A stretch of 64,000 nt of DNA from Sulfitobacter sp. DFL-14 (GTDB lineage Bacteria > Pseudomonadota > Alphaproteobacteria > Rhodobacterales > Rhodobacteraceae), in assembly GCF_003335585.1 (NCBI RefSeq), contig NZ_QBFD01000046.1, positions 1 to 64,000 of the forward strand, written 5' to 3'. Shown here one piece after another: positions 7,469 through 15,147 of the stretch (its first letter is position 1; every line of letters begins with the position of its first letter). The position numbers and the translations under genes are program-made. Under the pieces are notes generated by a model, which saw only the letters and a list, made by a program, of their open reading frames with translations, ran no database searches and was not told where the DNA came from.

Positions 7469-8692
7469 ATGGACTATACAACAAAGCTGGATGAGGCGAT
7501 TGCGCGTCTGCACGAAGAGGGTCGCTACCGGACGTTCATCGACATCGAGCGGCGCAACGGCCAGTTCCCCCATGCGATCTGGACCCGGCCTGACGGGGCC
7601 GAACGGGACATCACCGTCTGGTGCGGCAACGACTATCTTGGCATGGGGCAGAACCCCGTCGTTCTGGAAGCCATGCAAGAGGCCTTGCAGGCCACCGGCG
7701 CAGGCTCGGGCGGGACGCGCAATATTTCCGGCACCACGGTCTATCACAAGCGGCTGGAAGCGGAACTTGCCGATCTGCACGGCAAGGAAGGCGCGTTACT
7801 CTTTACCTCTGCCTATATTGCCAACGACGCCACCCTGTCGACGCTGCCCAAGCTGTTTCCCGGTCTGATCATCTATTCCGACGCGCTGAACCATGCTTCG
7901 ATGATCGAGGGTGTGCGCCGCAATGGCGGGGCAAAACGGATCTTCCGGCACAATGATGTGGACCATCTGCGCCAGCTTCTGGAGGCTGACGATCCCGCAG
8001 CGCCGAAGCTGATCGCCTTTGAATCGATCTATTCCATGGACGGTGATTTCGGCCCGATCGAAGCGATCTGCGACCTGGCGGATGAATTCGGCGCGCTGAC
8101 CTATATCGACGAAGTGCATGCCGTCGGCATGTATGGCCCGCGCGGGGCCGGGGTTGCGGAACGCGACCGGCTGATGCACCGGCTGGACATCATCAACGGC
8201 ACGCTGGCCAAGGCATTTGGCGTCATGGGCGGCTATATCGCGGCCTCTGCCAAGATGTGCGATGCGATCCGGTCCTATGCGCCCGGCTTTATCTTTACCA
8301 CCTCGCTGCCGCCTGCGATTGCGGCGGGTGCCGCGGCTTCGGTCGCCTATCTCAAACGTGCGACGGATCTGCGCGAAAAGCACCAGCAGCAGGCCAAGGT
8401 GTTGAAACTGAGGCTGAAAGGCCTGGGCTTGCCGATCATCGACCACGGCAGCCATATCGTGCCCGTGATGGTGGGCAACCCGGTCCACACCAAGCTGCTG
8501 TCGGACATGCTGCTGGAAGACCACGGCATCTATGTGCAGCCGATCAACTATCCCACCGTGCCGCGCGGCACGGAGCGGCTGCGCTTTACCCCGTCACCTG
8601 TTCACGGCCCGCGGGAAATGGATGCGCTGGTGCATGCGATGGACGGTTTGTGGTCGCATTGTGCGCTAAATCGTGCCGAAGCCGCTGGGTAA
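7469..8692 (+). CDS. hemA: 5-aminolevulinate synthase
   Basis: This 407-residue PLP enzyme condenses glycine and succinyl-CoA to 5-aminolevulinate, the first step of tetrapyrrole synthesis by the C4 (Shemin) route used in alphaproteobacteria. The PLP lysine is Lys248 in GTLAKAFGVMGG, and the cofactor aspartate is Asp214 in TYIDEVHAVG. The glycine-rich GTRNISGTT block (about 82-90) and SMDGDFGPI (189-197) are diagnostic. The protein is full length and starts with MDYTTKLDEAI, as related proteins do. It is monocistronic between the MFS gene and the RodZ-like gene, with a possible operator dyad upstream. Confidence 0.97.
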   Translation: MDYTTKLDEAIARLHEEGRYRTFIDIERRNGQFPHAIWTRPDGAERDITVWCGNDYLGMGQNPVVLEAMQEALQATGAGSGGTRNISGTTVYHKRLEAELADLHGKEGALLFTSAYIANDATLSTLPKLFPGLIIYSDALNHASMIEGVRRNGGAKRIFRHNDVDHLRQLLEADDPAAPKLIAFESIYSMDGDFGPIEAICDLADEFGALTYIDEVHAVGMYGPRGAGVAERDRLMHRLDIINGTLAKAFGVMGGYIAASAKMCDAIRSYAPGFIFTTSLPPAIAAGAAASVAYLKRATDLREKHQQQAKVLKLRLKGLGLPIIDHGSHIVPVMVGNPVHTKLLSDMLLEDHGIYVQPINYPTVPRGTERLRFTPSPVHGPREMDALVHAMDGLWSHCALNRAEAAG

Positions 8693-8814
8693 GCAGCAAA
8701 AACTCGTATTGCCCGTTGCCTTGTGTTAGTTTTGACTTAACAAAAGGTCAGACTCGAATCGGCTGCACGATATCGGGCTAAGGCTGCAGGCATAGAAACT
8801 ACGGGGCATGGTTT

Positions 8815-10074
8815 ATGATCGGGCGTTGGTCCTCCAAGGTCATGGAAGACGAGATAGTTGAACCCAAAGGGTTTGACGACTTTGACCTTCGCCTGGGAGA
8901 TGTGATGCGCGGTGAACGCGCCACAATGGGCAAGTCCCTGCTGGATGTTCAGCGGGAATTGCGGATCAAGGCCTCCTATATCGCTGCCATCGAGAATGCC
9001 GATCCGGATGCCTTTGACACACCCGGTTTCATCGCCGGTTATGTGCGGTCCTATGCGCGCTACCTGAACATGGACCCCGACAAGGCCTTTACCTCCTTTT
9101 GCACCGAATCCGGTTTTGCCGTGGCACATGGGATGTCCGCCGAAGCCTCGGTGATCAAGAAACCCAGCTTTGAAGAACGTCGCAAGCGCCCGTCCGAAGC
9201 GGATCTTTTCGCACGTCCGAACACGCCTTTCACACCTGTCGCGGACAGTATCCTCAGCCGCATCGAACCCTCTGCCGTCGGGTCGATGCTGGTGCTTATC
9301 GTGCTGATCGGTGCCATCGGCTTTGGCGGGTGGAGCGTTTTGCAGGAAGTGCAGCGCGTGCAGGTTGCACCGGTGGATCAGACCCCGGTTGTCCTGTCGG
9401 ATCTTGATCCGCTTGACGGTGCCCTGTCAGCGGCGCCCGAGATCGGCGGTTCCGCAGATGCGCCGGACGCCATCGAGGCGCCCCGCGCCGATGCGCTGGA
9501 CCGTCTCTATCGCCCGCAGGCGCTGGATGTGCCGGTTCTGGTCGCCCGCGATGCCCCGATTTCCACCATTGATCCGCGTTCGGTCGGGAATTTCCCGGAC
9601 CTGTCCACCATCGGGTCACCTGCCGTGATCCAGACCGCTGAACTGACGCTGGATGCCGAGTCGGGTGCCGCTGGTGCTGTCCCGCAGGTTGTGGAAGGTG
9701 CTGCAGGGACTGTGCGCATGGTCGCGGCCTATCCGTCCTGGGTGCGTGTGACCGCTGCAAATGGCTCCGTCATCTTTGAAAAGGTGATGAACAAGGGCGA
9801 TACCTACGATATTCCCGCCACGGAAGAGCCGCCAACCCTGCGCACGGGCGAATCCGGTGCACTGTATTTCGCGCTGGCGGATGCCTGTGTCGGTCCGGTG
9901 GGCGCGCGCGGTGCGATCACATCGAACCTGCCGCTGCATCACGAAGCCCTTGCGGAACTTTACGCACCGGTTGACCCGACCAAGGAGCAGCCGCTGAGCC
10001 GGATGTTCGCCGACCTCGCGGGCAGTGACATCGACCCGGCCGTGCTGGCAGCGATGCCCTGCCAGACCCGGTAG
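8815..10074 (+). CDS. RodZ-like HTH/DUF4115 membrane protein
   Basis: This 419-residue protein has an N-terminal RodZ-type helix-turn-helix (residues about 26-90, with RGERATMGKSLLDVQREL and SYIAAIENAD), a basic linker, one membrane segment (about 155-175) and a periplasmic C-terminal region. That region ends in a DUF4115-like beta domain (about 300-380, around WVRVTAANG). RodZ links MreB to the cell-wall elongation machinery. Placement directly upstream of ispG matches rodZ-ispG order in many proteobacteria. The middle, about 180-290, is acidic, Pro/Ala-rich and probably disordered. A second in-frame ATG at 8842 is an alternative start. Confidence 0.85.
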   Translation: MIGRWSSKVMEDEIVEPKGFDDFDLRLGDVMRGERATMGKSLLDVQRELRIKASYIAAIENADPDAFDTPGFIAGYVRSYARYLNMDPDKAFTSFCTESGFAVAHGMSAEASVIKKPSFEERRKRPSEADLFARPNTPFTPVADSILSRIEPSAVGSMLVLIVLIGAIGFGGWSVLQEVQRVQVAPVDQTPVVLSDLDPLDGALSAAPEIGGSADAPDAIEAPRADALDRLYRPQALDVPVLVARDAPISTIDPRSVGNFPDLSTIGSPAVIQTAELTLDAESGAAGAVPQVVEGAAGTVRMVAAYPSWVRVTAANGSVIFEKVMNKGDTYDIPATEEPPTLRTGESGALYFALADACVGPVGARGAITSNLPLHHEALAELYAPVDPTKEQPLSRMFADLAGSDIDPAVLAAMPCQTR

Positions 10075-10153
10075 AACAACGGGCTGCCCCCATTGCGAAG
10101 GGGCGGCCGAGTGTCTAGGTTCCCCTTGAATTCGCAACCCCCGGGAAGCCGTA

Positions 10154-11278
10154 ATGTCGCTCAACCACATCCGTCCATGGCGCAATATCTACCGTCGTAA
10201 AAGCCGTCAGATCATGGTGGGCAATGTGCCCGTTGGGGGTGATGCGCCGATCACCGTCCAGACCATGACCAATACGCTGACCACGGACGTAAAGGCGACG
10301 ATTGCACAGGTGCAGGCGGCGGCGGATGCGGGGGCGGATATCGTGCGCATTTCGGTCCCGGATGAGGCATCGTCCAAGGCGTTGCGGCAGATCGTGCCGG
10401 AGGTTTCCGTGCCGATCGTGGCCGACATCCATTTCCACTACAAACGCGGGATCGAGGCGGCAGAGGCGGGTGCGGCCTGCCTGCGCATCAACCCCGGCAA
10501 CATCGGTGACGAAAAGCGCGTGCGCGAGGTCATCAAGGCCGCGCGCGACCACAATTGTTCGATCCGCATCGGGGTGAATGCCGGCTCGCTTGAGCGGCAC
10601 CTGCTGGAGAAATACGGCGAACCCTGTCCCGATGCGATGGTGGAAAGCGGTCTGGACCACATCAAGATATTGCAGGACAACGATTTTCACAAATTCAAGA
10701 TCAGCTGCAAGGCCTCTGACGTCTTCATGGCTGCCGCGGCCTATCAGCAACTGGCAGAGGCCACGGATGCGCCCATTCACCTTGGCATCACGGAGGCGGG
10801 CGGCCTGACCTCCGGCACCATCAAATCGGCCATCGGGCTGGGCAACCTGCTGTGGATGGGCATCGGCGACACGATCCGCGTCAGCCTGTCCGCCGACCCG
10901 GTGGAAGAGGTCAAGGTCGGCTATGAAATCCTGAAATCGCTGGGCCTGCGGCACCGGGGGGTGAACATCATTTCCTGCCCCAGCTGCGCGCGCCAGGGTT
11001 TTGACGTGATCAAAACCGTCGAGGCGCTGGAAAAGCGGCTGGAACACATCAAGACGCCCATGAGCCTCAGCATCATCGGCTGTGTGGTCAACGGCCCCGG
11101 CGAGGCGCTGATGACCGATGTGGGCTTTACCGGCGGCGGGGCGGGCTCCGGCATGGTCTATCTTGCCGGCAAGCAGAGCCACAAGCTGGGCAATGACGGC
11201 ATGATCGAACATATCGTCGAACAGGTGGAAAAACGCGCCGCCGAGATCGAAGCGCAAGAGGTCAAGGCGGCGGAATAA
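10154..11278 (+). CDS. ispG: 4-hydroxy-3-methylbut-2-enyl diphosphate synthase (flavodoxin)
   Basis: This 374-residue [4Fe-4S] enzyme of the MEP isoprenoid pathway converts MEcPP to HMBPP in the cytoplasm. The cluster cysteines are Cys275 and Cys278 (SCPSCARQG) and Cys310 (IIGCVVNGPGEA), with conserved Glu317. The N-terminal TIM barrel has the family blocks QTMTNT, RISVPD and RINPGNIG. The length matches bacterial IspG. It follows the RodZ-like gene by about 80 bp. Its stop abuts the end of the convergent thioredoxin-fold gene, with no spacer. Confidence 0.97.
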   Translation: MSLNHIRPWRNIYRRKSRQIMVGNVPVGGDAPITVQTMTNTLTTDVKATIAQVQAAADAGADIVRISVPDEASSKALRQIVPEVSVPIVADIHFHYKRGIEAAEAGAACLRINPGNIGDEKRVREVIKAARDHNCSIRIGVNAGSLERHLLEKYGEPCPDAMVESGLDHIKILQDNDFHKFKISCKASDVFMAAAAYQQLAEATDAPIHLGITEAGGLTSGTIKSAIGLGNLLWMGIGDTIRVSLSADPVEEVKVGYEILKSLGLRHRGVNIISCPSCARQGFDVIKTVEALEKRLEHIKTPMSLSIIGCVVNGPGEALMTDVGFTGGGAGSGMVYLAGKQSHKLGNDGMIEHIVEQVEKRAAEIEAQEVKAAE

Positions 11279-11764
11279 TCAGTCCAGGTAGCGCGGCAGG
11301 ACCACCGCGGGGATATGGCCCCGCAGGATCATGCCGGGCAGCACGTAAAAGGGCAGATCGGTCATCCCCAGCTTGTCCGCCAGTGCAGCAGACGCCGGAT
11401 TGCGCGTGTCATGCAGGATGAACTCCGCGCCATAATCCTTTGATATCGCTTCAAGTTCATCCGCAGCCCGTGCGCATTCGGCACAATCCGCGCCGATGAA
11501 CAGGGCAATCGGCCGATCGCCGAGGATCTCCGGCGCCAGGGCCTGCAAAAGCCGCAGATCGTCGTCAATCTCTTGCCGGATTTCCTGCGCTGCGGGGTTT
11601 GGCGGGTTCAGCGCGCGGTCCACGATCTGCGGCTCAGCCAGCAGCAGCGCCCGGACCTCGGCGCGAAAGGCGGCACGTTCGGCGGCGGTCAGGTTGAAGA
11701 TATCCGTTTCCGCCCAGCCGGGGCCAGCCGCCACAAGGGCGGCCAGCATCAGGGCAGTGCGCAA
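11279..11764 (-). CDS. small periplasmic thioredoxin-fold protein, DsbA paralogue
   Basis: This 161-residue protein has a signal peptide (cleavage near GWA-ET, residue 18-19). The segment LTAAERAAFRAEVRALL matches the N-terminal helical segment of its neighbour (LTEAERAQFRAEVRAYL). It has a CxxC motif, Cys94-Ala-Glu-Cys97, and a later Leu-Pro (DLPFY) in the cis-proline position. It looks like a shortened paralogue that lost most of the helical insertion. The gap to the upstream dsbA-like gene is only 3 nt, so they form an operon. Likely role: periplasmic disulfide exchange, perhaps with the neighbour. Substrates unknown. Confidence 0.75.
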   Translation of the reverse strand: MRTALMLAALVAAGPGWAETDIFNLTAAERAAFRAEVRALLLAEPQIVDRALNPPNPAAQEIRQEIDDDLRLLQALAPEILGDRPIALFIGADCAECARAADELEAISKDYGAEFILHDTRNPASAALADKLGMTDLPFYVLPGMILRGHIPAVVLPRYLD

Positions 11765-11767
11765 GGG

Positions 11768-12523
11768 TCAGCCCCGTTTGTCGTCCACGATGGCGCGCAT
11801 CTGGTCATAGGGCAGATAGCCGCGCAGCATTTCATCATGCACCACAAAGGTTGGGGTGCCGGAAATCTGCAGCGTCTGCGCCAGGGCACGGGTCTGCGCG
11901 ATCTCCTGCGTCACCTCTTCGCTGTCCATCCGCGCCTCGATGGCACCGGCATCCAGATCCAGCGTCTCGGCAATCCGGCGCATTGCCGGAACGGTGATGG
12001 AGCCGCTATAGGCCATCAGCGCATCGTTCATCGCCTTGTAGGCATCGCCGCCCTCGACCTGTTTGGTGGCGATGGCAAAGCGGGAGGCAAGCACGGAATC
12101 CTCGCCCAGAATCGGCAGTTCCTTGACGATAATGCGGATATTTCCGTCTGTTTCCAGCAGCTTGGCCACCTCACCATGGGCGCGTTTGCAATAGCCGCAG
12201 CGGTAATCCAGGAATTCGACCAGTGTGATGTCGCCCTCCGGATTGCCGCCAACCCAGGAATAGCCATCGTCAAAAATCGCCGCGGCATTGTCGGAAACCA
12301 TGTTCACATCGGCCTGGGCCTGGGCTTCGGCCTCGCGGCTTTGCAGCAGCTCCACCGCTTCCATGATCACTTCGGGGTTGTCCATCAGATAGGCGCGCAC
12401 CTCGGCCCGGAACTGCGCGCGTTCCGCCTCTGTCAGTTCGGTCAGGTCCATGGCGCTGGCAGGCAGGGCCAGGGCGGCGGCAAGGACGACGGCTGAGACT
12501 GGGGCGAACAGGCGGGGCATCAT
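11768..12523 (-). CDS. DsbA-family periplasmic thiol:disulfide oxidoreductase
   Basis: This 251-residue exported protein has a signal peptide of about 24 residues ending ASA. A helical N-terminal extension (about 28-80, rich in Glu/Ala) resembles the dimerisation stalk of DsbG/ScsC-like proteins. The DsbA thioredoxin fold has Cys109-Gly-Tyr-Cys112 (DYRCGYCKRAH) and the cis-Pro motif SGTPTFVV near residue 220. It probably oxidises or isomerises disulfides in the periplasm. The start has GGAAAG upstream. It is the first gene of a two-gene operon with the smaller paralogue and is divergent from the aminotransferase gene. Confidence 0.9.
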   Translation of the reverse strand: MMPRLFAPVSAVVLAAALALPASAMDLTELTEAERAQFRAEVRAYLMDNPEVIMEAVELLQSREAEAQAQADVNMVSDNAAAIFDDGYSWVGGNPEGDITLVEFLDYRCGYCKRAHGEVAKLLETDGNIRIIVKELPILGEDSVLASRFAIATKQVEGGDAYKAMNDALMAYSGSITVPAMRRIAETLDLDAGAIEARMDSEEVTQEIAQTRALAQTLQISGTPTFVVHDEMLRGYLPYDQMRAIVDDKRG

Positions 12524-12602
12524 GGCAAATCTTTCCTAGGGGCGCGGGTTGACGGCGCACCGATGACAGGGTGAAACGTTGCGCAACATTAGGAGCAAGC
12601 CC

Positions 12603-13745
12603 ATGCGAAGTTCAACCCGATCGGCTGTCGATCCCTTTATTGTGATGGATGTGATGCAGGCCGCCTCGGCGGCAGAAGCCGCTGGCCGTCACATCATCCA
12701 TATGGAAGTCGGCCAGCCCGGCACCGGCGCGCCCCGGGGGGCGGTGTCGGCACTGGGGCAGGCGATGGATCGGGGCGCGCTTGGCTATACCGTCGCGCTG
12801 GGGCTGCCCGCGCTGCGCGCGCGCATCGCGCAGATGTACGGCGAATGGTACAATGTCGATCTCGATCCAAGCCGGGTGGTGATCACGCCGGGCTCCTCGG
12901 GGGCCTTTATCCTGGCTTTCACCGCGCTTTTCGATACCGGCGACCGGGTTGGCATCGGCGCGCCGGGCTATCCCAGCTATCGCCAGATCCTCAAGGCGCT
13001 GGCATTGGAGCCGGTTGACCTGCCCACATCGCCCGAGAACCGCTATCAGCCTGTTCCGGATGATTTTTCCGGCATGGACCTGGCGGGTCTGATGGTCGCT
13101 TCGCCGGCCAATCCCACCGGCACCATGCTGGACCGCGACGCGATTGCGGCGCTGGTCGGGGCCTGCGATGCGGCGGGCACCTCCTTCATCTCGGACGAGA
13201 TCTATCACGGCATCGAATATGACAAGAAGGCGGTCACCGCGCTGGAGGTCACCGACGACTGCTATGTGATCAATTCCTTTTCCAAATATTTTTCCATGAC
13301 CGGCTGGCGCGTGGGCTGGATGGTGGTGCCCGAGGATCATGTGCGCGTCATCGAGCGGATTGCGCAGAACATGTTCATCTGCGCGCCCCATGCCAGCCAG
13401 ATCGCAGCGCTGGCCGCGATGGACTGCGATGCGGAACTGCAGGGCAACATGGATGTCTACCGCGCCAACCGCACGCTGATGCTGGAGGGTCTGACCGAGG
13501 CCGGGTTCACCAGGATCGCCCCGCCGGACGGCGCATTCTATGTCTATGCCGATGTGTCCGACCTGACCGATGACAGCCGCAGCTTTGCCGCCGAAATCCT
13601 TGAAAAGGCCGGGGTTGCGGTGACGCCGGGGCTTGATTTCGACCCGGCGCGGGGGCAGTCGACGCTGCGGTTCTCCTATGCCCGCAGTACCGCGGATATT
13701 GCCGAGGGACTGGCACGGCTCAAGGCGTTCATGGCCGCGCGCTGA
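12603..13745 (+). CDS. class I/II pyridoxal phosphate aminotransferase
   Basis: This 380-residue fold-type I aminotransferase has NPTG at 170-173, Asp198 and Tyr201 (SDEIYHGIEY) for cofactor contacts, Lys228 in NSFSKYFSMTGWRVGW as the Schiff-base lysine, and Arg at the C-terminal substrate site (LRFSYARS). It transfers amino groups between an amino acid and a 2-oxo acid, but the preferred substrate is not evident. The ATG at 12603 has AGGAG 7 nt upstream, better than an in-frame ATG at 12579. It lies between dsbA-like genes (divergent) and the amidase gene, with no clear pathway neighbour. Confidence 0.93.
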   Translation: MRSSTRSAVDPFIVMDVMQAASAAEAAGRHIIHMEVGQPGTGAPRGAVSALGQAMDRGALGYTVALGLPALRARIAQMYGEWYNVDLDPSRVVITPGSSGAFILAFTALFDTGDRVGIGAPGYPSYRQILKALALEPVDLPTSPENRYQPVPDDFSGMDLAGLMVASPANPTGTMLDRDAIAALVGACDAAGTSFISDEIYHGIEYDKKAVTALEVTDDCYVINSFSKYFSMTGWRVGWMVVPEDHVRVIERIAQNMFICAPHASQIAALAAMDCDAELQGNMDVYRANRTLMLEGLTEAGFTRIAPPDGAFYVYADVSDLTDDSRSFAAEILEKAGVAVTPGLDFDPARGQSTLRFSYARSTADIAEGLARLKAFMAAR

Positions 13746-13807
13746 GGCTGGCGGCAGGGTGGCATTGATGCTAGCTTTGCCACAACAACAGCGTCAAGCG
13801 GTGGCAC

Positions 13808-15022
13808 ATGCGGGCATTATTTTCGACATTTCTGGCTTTGATGATCTGGGCGGGGCCTGCCCTGACCCAGGAGCTGAACGCGCTGGCCCGTGTGGACGGC
13901 GCGCGCAGTGAGATCACCGATGGCTGGTTCGGGCGCACCGACCTGCGGCTGGGGCTGAGCCAGGGGGTGCCGTTCCGGGTGTTCCTGCTGGATGATCCGG
14001 CGCGCCTGGTTGTTGATTTCCGCGAGGCGGACTGGGCCGGGATCAGCCCGCAGATGCTGCTGGCGGAACCGGGCCGCGTGTCTGCCGTGCGGTTCGGCGC
14101 GTTCCAGCCCGGCTGGTCGCGGCTGGTGGCGGATCTGGCGGTGCCGATGATCCCGACCCAGATCGGCATGCCGGTCGATGCGGCAAGCGGGACGGCGACG
14201 CTTGAGATCGACCTGAAGGAAGTGGACGCCGAAAGCTATGCCGCCGCCGCAGGCGCGCCGGTGGACCCGGCCTGGACCAGGGCGCTGGTTGCCCCACCCA
14301 AGCCCGAAAACCCACAAAAGGACCGTTTCGTGGTGGTGCTGGACCCCGGCCACGGCGGCATCGACCCCGGTGCGGAAAGCGACGGGGTTGCCGAAAAGGA
14401 TCTGATGCTGAGCTTTGCACGGGCGCTGCGCGATGCGCTGGTGCGCGCGGGCATAGAGGTCGTGTTGACCCGTGACGAAGATATCTTTGTGGCACTCGAA
14501 CACCGCGTGGCCATCGCCCATCAGCGCGATGCCGATCTGTTCATCTCGCTGCATGCCGACAGCCTCAGCCAGGGCGGCGCCAAGGGGGCGACGGTCTATA
14601 CCCTGTCGGACGAGGCCAGCGATGCCGCGACGGAACATCTGGCGGCGCGCCATAACCGGGCCGATATTATCGCGGGTGCCGATCTGACCGGCTCCGATGA
14701 CCAGGTGGCGGGCATCCTGCTGGACCTCGCGCGGCAGGAGACAGAGCCCCGGTCCGCCGCCCTGGCACAGGTGCTGGTGCAGGGCATGGCCAAGACCGGA
14801 GGCCCGATGAACAGCCGCCCGCTGCGTCGGGCGGGTTTTTCCGTGTTGAAATCGGCCGACATCCCGTCGGTTCTGATCGAAGTGGGATTCCTCAGCAATC
14901 AACGCGACCTGAACAACCTGCGCGATCCGGTGTGGCGGTCGGTCATGGTCAATGGTCTGGCGGATGCGATTCTGGCCTGGCGCGACGCGGACGAGGCGCG
15001 CGCGCCCTTGGTGCGACAATAA
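13808..15022 (+). CDS. N-acetylmuramoyl-L-alanine amidase (AmiC type)
   Basis: This 404-residue exported cell-wall hydrolase has a signal peptide of about 20 residues (ending GPALTQ), an AMIN localisation domain at about 25-140 and an Amidase_3 catalytic domain at about 173-395. Zinc and catalytic residues are His182 (DPGHGGIDPG), Glu196 (VAEKDL), a His in SLHADS near 250 and the late glutamate in LIEVGFLSN. It cleaves the bond between MurNAc and the stem peptide during septal splitting. It lies about 125 bp upstream of the PBP1A gene, giving a peptidoglycan-processing pair. Confidence 0.95.
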   Translation: MRALFSTFLALMIWAGPALTQELNALARVDGARSEITDGWFGRTDLRLGLSQGVPFRVFLLDDPARLVVDFREADWAGISPQMLLAEPGRVSAVRFGAFQPGWSRLVADLAVPMIPTQIGMPVDAASGTATLEIDLKEVDAESYAAAAGAPVDPAWTRALVAPPKPENPQKDRFVVVLDPGHGGIDPGAESDGVAEKDLMLSFARALRDALVRAGIEVVLTRDEDIFVALEHRVAIAHQRDADLFISLHADSLSQGGAKGATVYTLSDEASDAATEHLAARHNRADIIAGADLTGSDDQVAGILLDLARQETEPRSAALAQVLVQGMAKTGGPMNSRPLRRAGFSVLKSADIPSVLIEVGFLSNQRDLNNLRDPVWRSVMVNGLADAILAWRDADEARAPLVRQ

Positions 15023-15147
15023 CACTCCAGAGCCTAACGGCTTTTGGGCGGTAAACGGCCCAATGCAGGGGCTTTGCCGTTTTGACCATTCCGACGCGGA
15101 CAGATATAAGTCCGCTCAGTTTCCCGCGACCAGAAGGGCTGTGCGCC

